From CAYQTE01 sp964420285 (GTDB taxonomy: Bacteria; Planctomycetota; Phycisphaerae; Tepidisphaerales; Tepidisphaeraceae), in NCBI GenBank assembly GCA_964420285.1, contig CAYQTE010000030.1, positions 1 through 52,059 on the forward strand: a stretch of 52,059 nt of DNA. The letters are read 5' to 3'. This document shows, one piece after another, positions 1-9,271 of this stretch. Under the pieces are notes generated by a model. The model was given only the letters and a program-made list of their open reading frames with translations, was not told the origin of the DNA and did not search any database. The translations under genes were made by a program, and so were the position numbers. Every line of letters begins with the position of its first letter. Positions within the stretch are counted from its first letter, which is position 1.

Positions 1-98
1 GCCGCGGCGGCCGCCGAGACCGCCAGGACTCCCTTGTTGCGTGCGATGGTATTGAAGATCTTCTGAGTGCGACGCCGATTCGATTGATTCCGACGCAT
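1..98 (-). CDS. Start of an unknown small or membrane-anchored protein (partial)
   Basis: An open frame starts with ATG at 98 and runs off the left edge after 32 codons. A strong ribosome-binding site (GGAGGAGAATAAGG read on the minus strand, 99-112) sits directly upstream, which is the main support. The visible N-terminus, MRRNQSNRRRTQKIFNTIAR, is very basic and is followed by a small-residue hydrophobic run (GVLAVSAAAA), as in a signal peptide or membrane anchor. The function cannot be told from this fragment. It lies 22 bases downstream of the small ORF ending at 121, so the two may be co-transcribed. Confidence 0.55.
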   Translation of the reverse strand, partial: MRRNQSNRRRTQKIFNTIARNKGVLAVSAAAA

Positions 99-120
99 CC
101 TTATTCTCCTCCGGGGGGCT

Positions 121-360
121 CTACTCCAAGCCCAACACCGCTCCAAAAATGAATCCCCAGGATCCTGTGATCAACGCGACAATGGCCCCGATGCGATTCC
201 ACATCGCAACCGGGAGAGTTTCCGTGCTGAAACCGTTTGTCGCCGTCATCGGTCGATGCCGCTTACCTGACGCGGCGTCGCTCCTTTGGCTGATCTGCAC
301 GAGAGTTGAACCAGAAGACTGCTCCGACAGCCTTCCTTTCCACGTATTCTGAGCCCGCAC
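121..360 (-). CDS. Possible small single-span membrane protein
   Basis: A 79-codon frame with a GTG start (360). Only its end is distinctive: IGAIVALITGSWGFIFGAVLG looks like one membrane-spanning helix close to the C-terminus. Shorter ATG starts inside the frame are equally possible, for example MTATNGF or MWNRIGA, and none has a convincing ribosome-binding site. Its stop lies just upstream of the well-supported start at 98, in the same orientation, which favours a real upstream partner gene. I do not recognise the family, and this could be a chance frame. Confidence 0.35.
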   Translation of the reverse strand: MRAQNTWKGRLSEQSSGSTLVQISQRSDAASGKRHRPMTATNGFSTETLPVAMWNRIGAIVALITGSWGFIFGAVLGLE

Positions 361-684
361 CGGCCAAAAGTAAAGTCATTTTTTGCGCGGCTCCAATAAT
401 TCATACGCGGACGCAACTACGCCATAATTGCGCAATCTGACGCCCTCCAACTTAGCCTGCCAATTTGGAAAAGAAAGGCACTTATGTAACCTCTGGTTGC
501 ACATTCATCACAAAAACCGCCCCGCTTCCTCCATTGCGATGTTAATCTGGGGGAAGTTAACCGCTTAACCGACCCGCTCTCTTCTTCTACCGTAAACAGG
601 GGAATCCCACACGTCTGCGCCGACACCCCTTCGGCACCCCATTCTTCGAACTATCGGACGTGAAAAAGACCCACAGCCCACCCA
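361..684. other. Intergenic region, AT-richer
   Basis: About 320 bases with no supportable gene between the OGT-like stop at 685 and the small ORF at 360. Base composition is more AT-rich than the neighbouring genes. The only structure I see is a short palindrome (GTTAA-CCGC-TTAAC, around 557-570). It probably holds the promoter for the minus-strand small genes and the 3' end of the OGT-like operon. No clear terminator is visible after position 685. Confidence 0.4.
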
Positions 685-2748
685 TTATGACGTACACCAA
701 CCCGCCCACATTGCCCGGTAAGCCTTCTCCATGTTCACAGCGAAACGCGCGGCGTCGGTTAGCGGGGACCGCCGCATGAGCGGCCGAAGACCAGCTCGCA
801 GGCCGCCGAGCCGCACCGGGTCAGCGGCCAGACGAACAGCGGCATCGACAAATGTCTCTGGTTGATCCGTCGCCAGATCGGCCAGGCCGAGATTGCTCAA
901 CTGGCTCAGTCCGCCGCGTGAGACACATGTGTCGCCGTATAGTGAAATAACGGGCACTCCCATCCACAGTCCGTCCAGACTGGTGGTATGGCCGGCGTAT
1001 GGGAAGGTATCCAGCGCCAGGTCGATCTCGCCGTAACTTTTCAAATAGGCATCGCGCGGCTGACGGAACACAAACTGGATGCGCGGGGCTTCGATGCCGC
1101 CGTGCTGGAATGCTTCCAGTGTCTGGCGGCGAGCCAAACCCGGCGGCGCCATGAGGATCAGGCGCGAACCCGGCACGCGCGCCAGCACCTGCGACCAGAG
1201 TTGGATGGTTGGGGCATTGACCTTGCAGAAGTTGTTGAGGCAGCCAAAGGTGACCGTGCCGCTGGCGAGCATCGGCAGCGGGGCGACCGGCAGATCGCCT
1301 TCGGGACACTGGTAGCACCAGAAGGTATCCGGCAGCCGCCAGGTGCGTTCGGAATAGACGGCCAGGTCGCGGCCGGGCGGATCGAGATACGGGTCGCTCA
1401 GCCGCCAGTCGATGGTTTCCAGGCCGGTTGAGCCGGGGTAGCCCAGCCACGTCACAAGCACCGGGGCGGGTTTACGCGCCAGCGCCATCAGGCGGTTGTT
1501 GGACATGTGCAGGGTCAGATCGATGAGGATGTCGATGCCGTCGGAGCGGATGCGATCGGCCAGTTCCTGGTCTTCCATGGCCGAGACATCGTGCCAGGCA
1601 TCGACGTAACTCTGAATCCGCCGCGTGGTGTCGTCGACGAGATTGAAAAGCGAATAGGCGTGAACTTCAAACGCGGCGTGGTCGTGATGGGACAGGAGCG
1701 GCAGCGTAAAGAACGACTGGCAATGCTCGCGAAAATCCGGAGAGATGTAACCGATGCGCAACGGCCGGTGGGGATCGCGGAGGTTGCGGTGCGGGGGAAT
1801 GTTGGCCGAAAAGGGGCGAGCCAGGCGGTCGTTCCAAAGCTTTGCCTGTTGTCGCAGTTGGACCGCCGATACGCGCGGGCTGTACTGCATCGTAAACAGC
1901 AGGTTGTCGTGAAGGGGCAGGCTGTCGGGGAGCTTTTCGATCGCCGCCGCGAAGACGCTGATCGCCTCATCGACCTGGCCGCGATCGGTCAGTGCCCGGC
2001 CGAGATTGTTGGCGGCAATGGCGACCGGCCTGGGGGGCGCCAAAGCCGCGGTGAGTGATTCGATGGCCTGGTCCAGTTGTCCGTCGAGAAGCTGGGCCCG
2101 GCCGAGATTGTGCAGCACCAGCGTCGAGCCCGGTTCCAGAGCCAGGGCATTGTGAAAGGCCTCGTAGGCCAGGGCGAATTGTCCGGCGTCGGTGAACACG
2201 ACGCCGAGATTGTTGTGGGTATTGGCGTGCTTTGGTTGAAGTTCGGCCGCCCTGGTGAAGCACTCGACGGCCGCCACGAGTTGTCCGCCGCGATGCAGGA
2301 TAGAGCCCAGATTGTACCACGCGGGTGCGTAATCCGGCGAGAGGGACGTTGCCTTGCGCAGGGCGGCGATGGCCCGGTCCTTCTGACCACTGTCGGCCAG
2401 GGGGATGGCCAGATTGAAATACGCGATGCCCCAATCCGGGCGAAGCGACAGGGCTTTTTCGTAGGCGGCGATTGACTCGGCAAGGCGTTTTTGTCGCCAG
2501 AGCAGAGTTCCCAGAATACTGTGCGTCTCCGGAATGTCGTCTTGCACGGCCAATGCCCGGCGGGCAATGGCTTCGGCGTCACCGCGGCCAAGCTGAGCGG
2601 CCACGCCCGCCAATTGGTGCAGGGCATCGGAGCGGTCGCCGGCCTGGGTGAGAACCTGGCGGTAAATGGCTTCGGCCTGTTCGAGTCGCCCGGCGTTCTG
2701 GTGAGACAAGGCGATGTTCATCGCCTGTTGTACCGAAACGCCGGCCAT
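685..2748 (-). CDS. TPR-repeat GT41/SPINDLY-type O-linked GlcNAc transferase-like protein (copy A)
   Basis: 687 residues. The N-terminal half (about 8-285) is a run of 34-residue tetratricopeptide repeats, for example the block around 'AIAALRKATSLSPDYAPAWYNLG'-type repeats at 126-148. The C-terminal half (about 330-660) matches the OGT catalytic region in order: RIGYISPDFREH with His342 where OGT has its conserved N-lobe His, DILIDLTLHMSNNR, WLGYPGSTGLETIDWRLSD, YSERTWRLP, FGCLNNFCKV with Lys509 at the UDP-contacting lysine position, and LDTFPYAGHTTSLDGLWMG. Family members add GlcNAc (or fucose, in SPINDLY) to Ser/Thr of proteins. The substrate here is unknown. It lies 9 bases downstream of copy B in the same orientation, so they are probably co-transcribed. 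It is the only one of the three copies that keeps the GHTT motif. Confidence 0.88.
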   Translation of the reverse strand: MAGVSVQQAMNIALSHQNAGRLEQAEAIYRQVLTQAGDRSDALHQLAGVAAQLGRGDAEAIARRALAVQDDIPETHSILGTLLWRQKRLAESIAAYEKALSLRPDWGIAYFNLAIPLADSGQKDRAIAALRKATSLSPDYAPAWYNLGSILHRGGQLVAAVECFTRAAELQPKHANTHNNLGVVFTDAGQFALAYEAFHNALALEPGSTLVLHNLGRAQLLDGQLDQAIESLTAALAPPRPVAIAANNLGRALTDRGQVDEAISVFAAAIEKLPDSLPLHDNLLFTMQYSPRVSAVQLRQQAKLWNDRLARPFSANIPPHRNLRDPHRPLRIGYISPDFREHCQSFFTLPLLSHHDHAAFEVHAYSLFNLVDDTTRRIQSYVDAWHDVSAMEDQELADRIRSDGIDILIDLTLHMSNNRLMALARKPAPVLVTWLGYPGSTGLETIDWRLSDPYLDPPGRDLAVYSERTWRLPDTFWCYQCPEGDLPVAPLPMLASGTVTFGCLNNFCKVNAPTIQLWSQVLARVPGSRLILMAPPGLARRQTLEAFQHGGIEAPRIQFVFRQPRDAYLKSYGEIDLALDTFPYAGHTTSLDGLWMGVPVISLYGDTCVSRGGLSQLSNLGLADLATDQPETFVDAAVRLAADPVRLGGLRAGLRPLMRRSPLTDAARFAVNMEKAYRAMWAGWCTS

Positions 2749-2757
2749 AAGCGAACC

Positions 2758-4809
2758 TTACGCGGCGGGTGTCGACAGAGCGGGTGGCTGGCCGCCGCCG
2801 CACCACGTCCGCCACATCGATCGCATCACCCGCTGGAAATCACGGGCAAAGGCGCGACCCTCCATCAGTGGAGAATCGAGCATGCGACCTCGAAGTTGAT
2901 CACGCCAGTTGACCAGCGCATCCGGATTTTCGGCCCACCGGCAGGCGCGGTCAACATACAGCGGCACGCTGCGGGAGACCCAGTCGGACAAACCCAGTTG
3001 GCCGAGGATCGTCACTCCGCCGCGACCTACGGCCGTTGCGCCGGAGAGCGTCACGACCGGCACTCCCATCCACAGGGCATCGCAGGTGGTGGTGCCGCCG
3101 GCGTACGGGAACGGATCCAGGGCAATATCGATCTCATGATACCGCCGGAAATACTCCCGCGGCGAGCTTCGCCCCACGAATTGAACACGCGACGGATCGA
3201 CCCCGAGGCGGGAAAATTGACTCAGAACACCCTGCCGATGCCGGCCCAGCGGCGAATGGACCATCAGCCGTGCAGTCGGAACGCGGCTGAGGATGGCCGC
3301 CCATGCTTCCCACGCGGCCGTCGAAATCTTGCAATAGTTGTTAAGGCACCCGAACGTGACATGCCCGCGCGACAATACCGGCGGCTCATTCACCGGCAGC
3401 GCCTCGGCCGGCGGCTCATAGCACCAGTATGTCCGCAGCCGCTCGGTTCGCTCGGAATAGTCGGCGTCGGTGGCGCCGGGCGGATCGAGAAACGAATCGC
3501 TGAGGCGGTAGTCGATCGCCGTCACGCCGGTCGTGCTGCAATACGCCAGATACGTCACGGCCACCGGCGCCGGCTTGCGGGCGAACACCAGCAGCCGGTT
3601 GCGCGACATGTGCATGGTCAGATCAACAAGAATGTCGATTCGGTCCTCGCGGATCAGGGCGTCAACGTGCTTGTCGCCGCGAGCATGAATATCCCGCCAC
3701 GAATCGGCGGTCCTGGCAAAGCGCCGCGTTGCGGCATCGGGAGTGACGACATCGGAATAGGCGATCAGCTCGATCTGGCCGGGGTCATGATGCTCGAAGA
3801 GCGTCTGGAGGAAATGCCCGACGACGTGCTGGCGGAAATCGGGCGAGACCAGGCCAACCCGCAGCGTGCGGTCGGGGTCGCGATCGAGTTTCCACGAGCG
3901 CATATGCCTGGCCAGTGGTCGGGCGTGGCGATCGTTCCAGTCGCGATGGGCGGCCAAAATGGCGGCGGCGTTGTAAGCGGGATGGAAGTGCAGGGTGTAG
4001 ATTTCGTTGGAATGGGCGGTGGCGTAGTTGTCTTGAATCTCGCGGGCCCGGCGAAAGCTGGCCAGCGCACCGCCCAGCGATCCGGTCTCTTTTAGCGCCG
4101 TGCCCAGGTTGTTATGCGCCGCCGGGAGATTGGGCATCAACTGGATGGCCGCCCGCGTAGCCTCGATCGCCGCGTCGGGCTGGTCGGCGGCAAGGAGAAT
4201 CGCGCCGAGGTTGATGTGCAGCGTCGCCAGATTCGGCTGAAGCTCGATAGCCCGCCTGGCACATTGGGCGGCTTCGGCCAGGTTTTTCTGTGCCGCCAGA
4301 ACGATCCCCAGATTGGCATGGGCCGCGGCATGCTCCGGCGCCAACTTCACCGCCATGCGATACGCCGCGACCGCCTCGTCCAGACGACCCAGTCGTTGCA
4401 GGGCCATTCCCATCGGGTAATAGGCATCCGCCTGCCTCGCCCCATGCGCCACGGCATTCTGCAGACACGTAACCGCCTCGCTCAAACGCGCGTGGGCGCC
4501 GCCGGCGGCTTTGGATTCATCGGTATCCTCGCCGGCCGGCCGTGACGCCACCGTCTCGAACAGCAGTTGCCCCAGGTGCAGCCAGGCCAGAGCGTGATCC
4601 TTGCCGGTCAGTGTTGCCAGACGAAACAGCGACTCGGCCTCGGCAACGTGCCCGTCGCGGCGCTCAACCAGCCCCATCAGGTCCAGCGCGTCCACGTTAT
4701 CCGGCCGCTCCGCCAGCTCGCGCTGGCAGATGTCGCGGCATTCGGCCGTTCGCCCCTGTGCCAGCCATTGGCCGGCCAAAGTGACCGCCTGTTCGACGTT
4801 TGTTACCAT
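2758..4809 (-). CDS. TPR-repeat GT41/SPINDLY-type glycosyltransferase-like protein (copy B)
   Basis: 683 residues from the ATG at 4809. A longer frame opens at 4848, but MVTNVEQAVTLAGQWL aligns with the starts of the sister copies, and a purine-rich GGGTGGGAT lies upstream. N-terminal TPR repeats are followed by an OGT-type catalytic half: RVGLVSPDFRQHVVGHF, DILVDLTMHMSRNR, YSERTERLRTYWCY, FGCLNNYCKIST (conserved Lys) and LDPFPYAGGTTTCDALWMG. The residue equal to the His of the OGT 'GHTT' motif is Gly here (around 3095). The role would be transfer of a sugar to protein, acceptor unknown. It is sandwiched between two paralogs, and its stop is 9 bases before copy A. Confidence 0.87.
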   Translation of the reverse strand: MVTNVEQAVTLAGQWLAQGRTAECRDICQRELAERPDNVDALDLMGLVERRDGHVAEAESLFRLATLTGKDHALAWLHLGQLLFETVASRPAGEDTDESKAAGGAHARLSEAVTCLQNAVAHGARQADAYYPMGMALQRLGRLDEAVAAYRMAVKLAPEHAAAHANLGIVLAAQKNLAEAAQCARRAIELQPNLATLHINLGAILLAADQPDAAIEATRAAIQLMPNLPAAHNNLGTALKETGSLGGALASFRRAREIQDNYATAHSNEIYTLHFHPAYNAAAILAAHRDWNDRHARPLARHMRSWKLDRDPDRTLRVGLVSPDFRQHVVGHFLQTLFEHHDPGQIELIAYSDVVTPDAATRRFARTADSWRDIHARGDKHVDALIREDRIDILVDLTMHMSRNRLLVFARKPAPVAVTYLAYCSTTGVTAIDYRLSDSFLDPPGATDADYSERTERLRTYWCYEPPAEALPVNEPPVLSRGHVTFGCLNNYCKISTAAWEAWAAILSRVPTARLMVHSPLGRHRQGVLSQFSRLGVDPSRVQFVGRSSPREYFRRYHEIDIALDPFPYAGGTTTCDALWMGVPVVTLSGATAVGRGGVTILGQLGLSDWVSRSVPLYVDRACRWAENPDALVNWRDQLRGRMLDSPLMEGRAFARDFQRVMRSMWRTWCGGGQPPALSTPAA

Positions 4810-5039
4810 TGCTTTTATCCCACCCTTTATGGATGAAGGACAAAACACACTTCATAGAGCCCGCCGCTACAGCACGAGTCTCTGGCTATACATTATACAT
4901 AGCCGCGCCGCCGACGTTGCATGCCCTCGCGCCCACAAACAGATCAACATGTGTAAAGACATGGTAGATTTGCCGTCTTTGCCGGTTGTGCGGCCAAGTC
5001 TCCGCCACGCGGCCGGCCGTGCGCGTCGCGACAGCGGGC

Positions 5040-7085
5040 TTAGACCCCTTGCGACTTCCACATCTGCCACATCCACCGGTAGGCTCGTTCGATCTCCCGA
5101 GCGTGCTTTCTTTCATCCATCAAGGGCGATGAGGCCATCTCGCCGCGCAGACTCTTGTGCAGGTCAGCGAGGCGCCGGGGGTTATTCGCCAGCGATGTGG
5201 CGATCGAGACATATTCGTCAATATCCGAAGCCACAAGCTCGCCGTGGCCGATCAGGTTAAGAATCGATACGCCGCCACGCCCCACCGCCGTTCGCCCCGC
5301 CAGCGTCACGATCGGCACTCCCATCCAGATCGCATCGCAACTGGTTGTGCCTCCGGCCCAGGGGCACGAGTCCAGGACAATGTCGATTCGCCGGTGACAG
5401 GCAAAGTAGTCGGCCAGACTCATTTTGCCGACGCAGATCAGCCGCTCGTGCCCCAGGCCGTGCCGGTCCATCGCCGCCTCGATACGCGGCCGCGTGCTGC
5501 CGGCCGGGGCATGCACCATAAGCCGCGATCCCGGCACGGCGGCCAGAATTCGCGTCCATGCCGCAAGTGTTCCATCGGACATCTTGCCAGGTTCATTCAG
5601 ACACCCGAACGTGATCGGCTCACCTATTTCACTGGGCGGCGGGCCCAACTCGCCGGTCTCAATCGGCGGTCGATAGCACCAGTATGACGAGAGCCGGATC
5701 GTGCGCTCGCTGTACGCCGCGGCCACTCCATCCGGATCAATCCACGGATCGCTCAATCGCCAGTCGATCGCCGACAATCCCGTCGTGCCGGCATGCCACA
5801 GATAGGTCACCTGCACCGGCGCCGGCCGGCGCGCCATCACCAGCAGTCGGTTGCTCCCGGTATGGCCGCACAAATCGACGAGGATGTCGATCCCGTCCTG
5901 GTGAATCAGCTTCGCCGCGGACGCGTCGTCCAGCCCCACGATGTTCCGCCACTTCGCCGTTTGCGCTTTCAGCCGTCGCGTCTGGCCATCCTCCAGCGCT
6001 GCGCCGCAATAGCCGATCGCCTCAACCGCGGCCCGATCGTGGTGCTCCAGCAATGGCAGCATGAACCACCCCACCGGATGCGAAATGAATTCCGGGGAAA
6101 TGTACCCGACGCGCAGCGGCCGATCGATCACCGCCGGGCCTTCCCCTTCTTCGCCGGTTTCCCCGTCGCCTCCAACGTCTTGGACAATCGCCGCACCGGC
6201 AATTCTCGTGGCTGGGTGTGCCGGCCGATTACGCCGATCGGCCGCCGCCGTCAGGGGCTCGGCGTGCTGACGCGCAAACCGAATCGCTTCCGCCAGGACA
6301 TCGCCAGCCGTGGCCTGCTCAATGTAAAACAGGCACATCACCAGATTGCTATGCACGGCCGGATTGGCTTCCAGGCGAAGCGACTGTCTATAGTAATCCA
6401 AGGCTTCCGAGGCTTTCCCCAGGTCGCGCAATGCGGTGCCTGTCCCGCTCAGTGCCCACACGTCGTCTGCTTTCAGCAATAACGCCCGACGATAGGCTTC
6501 CAGCGCATCATCGGTCTGCCCCGCCGTCGCCAGGCCACCGCCGAGGTTCGTCCACGCAATTTGATAATCTGGCCGAACCGTCACCGCCCGCCGCAGCATG
6601 GCGATCCCCTCATCGGTCCGGCCGAGCTGGCCCAAGGCCGTGCCCAGGTTGTTCAGCGCAACGGCATGATTTGGATCAAAGCTGATAGCCTGGCGATAAA
6701 TGTCGATCGACTCCAGCACGCGCCCGCTGATCCCCAGCGCCGACCCCAGGTTGACCAAAACTTCCACGTCATTGGGGCGCTGCGCCAGGTAATGGCGCAT
6801 CGCCTTGATCGCCTCGTGGAACCGCCGGGCCCCAAGAAGCAGCGCACACAGGTTATTCAGTGCCTCGGTCCAATCCGGCTGCAACTCGACGGCCCGGCGC
6901 ATGTACGCAATCGCATCGCTTCCGCCCGACCAGTGCTCGACGAGCCCCAGCCCACGCCACGCGGCGGCGTTGGTGGGATGTGCCGCCGCGATTCGCTGAA
7001 AAACCGCGCGGGCCGCCACCCAATTCTGCCCCTGCAAATACTGTTCGCCCAGTTGAATCGCCCGATCAAGGGAAACCTGCAACAT
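5040..7085 (-). CDS. TPR-repeat GT41/SPINDLY-type glycosyltransferase-like protein (copy C)
   Basis: 681 residues, the first gene of the three-copy array. TPR repeats (about residues 10-290) precede a catalytic region with RVGYISPEFISHPVGWF, DILVDLCGHTGSNR, WHAGTTGLSAIDWRLSD, YSERTIRLSSYWCY, FGCLNEPGKMS and LDSCPWAGGTTSCDAIWMG. As in copy B, the His of the canonical GHTT motif is replaced by Gly. The upstream stretch resembles that of copy B (GGGTGGGA followed by an A/T run before the ATG). A 230-base gap separates it from copy B, so copy B may have its own promoter. Sequence divergence between copies suggests different acceptors or sugars, but this is inference. Confidence 0.87.
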   Translation of the reverse strand: MLQVSLDRAIQLGEQYLQGQNWVAARAVFQRIAAAHPTNAAAWRGLGLVEHWSGGSDAIAYMRRAVELQPDWTEALNNLCALLLGARRFHEAIKAMRHYLAQRPNDVEVLVNLGSALGISGRVLESIDIYRQAISFDPNHAVALNNLGTALGQLGRTDEGIAMLRRAVTVRPDYQIAWTNLGGGLATAGQTDDALEAYRRALLLKADDVWALSGTGTALRDLGKASEALDYYRQSLRLEANPAVHSNLVMCLFYIEQATAGDVLAEAIRFARQHAEPLTAAADRRNRPAHPATRIAGAAIVQDVGGDGETGEEGEGPAVIDRPLRVGYISPEFISHPVGWFMLPLLEHHDRAAVEAIGYCGAALEDGQTRRLKAQTAKWRNIVGLDDASAAKLIHQDGIDILVDLCGHTGSNRLLVMARRPAPVQVTYLWHAGTTGLSAIDWRLSDPWIDPDGVAAAYSERTIRLSSYWCYRPPIETGELGPPPSEIGEPITFGCLNEPGKMSDGTLAAWTRILAAVPGSRLMVHAPAGSTRPRIEAAMDRHGLGHERLICVGKMSLADYFACHRRIDIVLDSCPWAGGTTSCDAIWMGVPIVTLAGRTAVGRGGVSILNLIGHGELVASDIDEYVSIATSLANNPRRLADLHKSLRGEMASSPLMDERKHAREIERAYRWMWQMWKSQGV

Positions 7086-7339
7086 ATTTTCCCATCTATA
7101 TTCCCACCCACATAATCGATGCGTCGCGCCATCATCGTCCCGTCATGATTCAAAGCACGCTTCAGCACGCCATCCGTCACCACTGGCACACTTTCCCTTG
7201 AGTCTTCTTACGCGCGAGTATGCCGTTGCGTTGTCCGGTGCCAAAAAAAACAGACGCCGTCGTGCAAGCGACCCACCGCCCTCTGACCCACCGCCCTCTC
7301 GCCACCCACCGTTCACCCTGCTAGACTCTTCGCACCATT
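7086..7339. promoter_or_regulatory. Divergent intergenic region with a tandem 15-base repeat
   Basis: 254 bases between the divergently read copy C and dnaX, so promoters for both directions should lie here. No clear -35/-10 pair can be fixed by eye. A perfect tandem duplication of GACCCACCGCCCTCT occupies 7270-7284 and 7285-7299, about 40 bases before the dnaX start. It may simply be replication slippage. Confidence 0.4.
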
Positions 7340-9248
7340 ATGGCCTACACCGTGCTCGCCCGCCGTTATCGTTCCAACACCTTCGACGACCTCGTCGGCC
7401 AGCCACAGGTCGCACAGACTCTCACCCGCGCCATCACCACCGGCCGGCTCGCGCACGCCTTTCTCTTTTGCGGCACGCGCGGCACCGGCAAGACATCCAC
7501 CGCTCGCATCCTCGCCAAATGCCTCAACTGCCAGTCCGCCGACGCACCCACCGTCAAGCCCTGCGGCAAATGCTCATCCTGCCAGGCTATCGCCCGCGGC
7601 GATGATATCGACGTCATAGAGATCGACGCCGCCAGCAACACCGGCGTCGATAACGTCCGCGATCTCATCGCCAACTCCCAGTTCCGCCCCGCCCGCAGCC
7701 GCTTCAAGGTCTACATCATCGACGAAGCCCACATGCTCTCCAAGGCCGCCTTCAACGCCCTGCTCAAAACGCTCGAAGAGCCGCCGCCGCATGTTAAATT
7801 CATCCTGGCCACCACCGAGCCGGAAAAAATCCCGGCCACGATTCTCTCCCGCTGTCAGCGCTACGATTTTCGCAACATCTCCAGCCGCGAAATCGCCGAA
7901 CATCTCCGTAAAATCTGCTCAACCGAAAAAGTCGAGGCCGACGCCGATGCCCTTCTGGCCGTCGCCAAGGCCGGCGCAGGGTCCATGCGCGATGCCCTTT
8001 CGCTTCTGGATCGCCTGCTCAGCTCGGCCGGGTCGAATCTCAGCGCCGATGATGTGCAACATCTCCTGGGCCTGCCCAAGCCGCAGCTTCTCTTTGACCT
8101 GGCTGACGCCATCGGCCGGGGCGATGCCCATGCCGCCCTGGCCGGCGCCAACGGCCTCGTTTCATCCGGCTTTTCGCTCGATACCCTTCTGGCCGCACTC
8201 AGCGATCATTTCCGCAATCTGCTCATCCTTCTCACCTGCGGCCCGGATAGCGATCTGGTCGAAGCCCCCGGCCTGGCCGCCGATGCCTTGTTGGATCAGG
8301 CCCGCCGCTTCACCGCGCCGGTGCTGACACAGGACATCGTCATCCTCGAAGAGCTTCGCCGCACGACGCGATCATCCGTCGCCGCCCGCGCCTTGGTCGA
8401 TGCCACCATCGTCCGCCTCGCACTGGCCGATCAGTTCCTTCCGCTGGCCGATCTGATTGACCGCGACCCATCCGATTCCCCTCCCGCCGCTCCTCGATCG
8501 ACACGCTCGGCACCCTCCCCCGCACCGGCCGCTGCCAAATCCCCTCCCGTTCAAAAAAAAACTCTAGAGCCTGACCACTCCGACCAGCCCGATATCGCCG
8601 CCCCGATCGCACAACCCGATCCATCCCCGGCCGGCTCGACCCCATCCAACTCCGATGCATCTACCCCCACTCCCGACCTTCAATCCGGATGGAATTCCGT
8701 CCTGACCCAACTCCCTCCCGCAACAAAATCGGCGCTCCTGCTGGGCCAGATCGGCGACATTGAAGACAATCGCCTTGTGATCCGTTTCCAACCTGCCCAC
8801 GAGACATTCGTCAATCGCCTCCAATCCAACGGCTCCGCCCACGCCATCGGCGACCTCCTCACCAAGACCCTCGGCCGCCCCACCGGAATCCGTCTCGAAA
8901 TCGACGCCGCCGCTACACCCCCACCCGCTCCCCCGCGCCCGAATCCATCATCCTTACAGGGACGGCGGGCGATGGCAAGACGTACCTCTGCCGAAAAGTG
9001 TGGGAGGCCCTTGGGGGCGATGCCGCCGTGTGGCAGCCAATCGTGGCNNNNNNNNNNACACCCCCCCCCGCTCCCCCGCGCCTCCCCCTCTCCTCCATCT
9101 CCCCCGCTCCCCCCGCTCCCCTGCTCCCGCGTCCCCCTCTCCCACGCCGCAGCGCCTCACCACGGAAACGCGCAAAGCCGCCGAAGCACACCCCTTCGTC
9201 CGCGCCCTCCTCCAGGAATTCTCCGGCAGCATCGTCGCCATCGAATGA
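7340..9248 (+). CDS. dnaX: DNA polymerase III subunit gamma/tau, interrupted by assembly gap
   Basis: Clamp-loader ATPase of the replisome. Visible in order: Walker A GTRGTGKT (residues 45-52), zinc-binding cysteines C64, C75, C78, C81, the Walker B/DEAH box IIDEAH (126-131), LATTEPEKIPATILSRCQR (sensor 1 and SRC arginine finger region), then the lid and collar domain and a Pro/Ala-rich linker. A tau-like C-terminal part (SGWNSVLTQLPPATKSALLL) follows. The reading frame is broken between about 8941 and 9060 by a foreign-looking segment and 10 Ns. After the gap the frame that ends AHPFVRALLQEFSGSIVAIE, stop at 9246-9248, is the credible dnaX end. An apparent uninterrupted read-through into ybaB is an artefact of the gap length. 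ybaB follows 23 bases downstream, the usual partner order. Confidence 0.9.
8941..9057 (+). other. Foreign P-loop fragment plus 10-N gap inside dnaX (probable chimera)
   Basis: Read in a frame different from dnaX, bases 8941-9047 encode ESIILTGTAGDGKTYLCRKV followed by WEALGGDAAVWQPIV. This is a good Walker A motif (GTAGDGKT) of an unrelated P-loop ATPase and has no place in tau. It is followed by the Ns (9048-9057). Just before it (8915-8939) and just after the Ns (9058-9082) stands the same 25-base C-rich sequence, beginning ACACCCCC and ending CCCCCGCGCC, with one A/C difference. The simplest reading is that a read path jumped at a dispersed C-rich repeat. Confidence 0.65.
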
Positions 9249-9271
9249 TCTTTTCCCTATCATTACACTCC

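Noticed and set aside
2491..4095. Long plus-strand frame of 534 codons across OGT-like copies A and B
   Set aside because: It is antisense to two well-supported genes, spans their junction, and has shadow-type composition rich in Arg, Gly, Gln and His.
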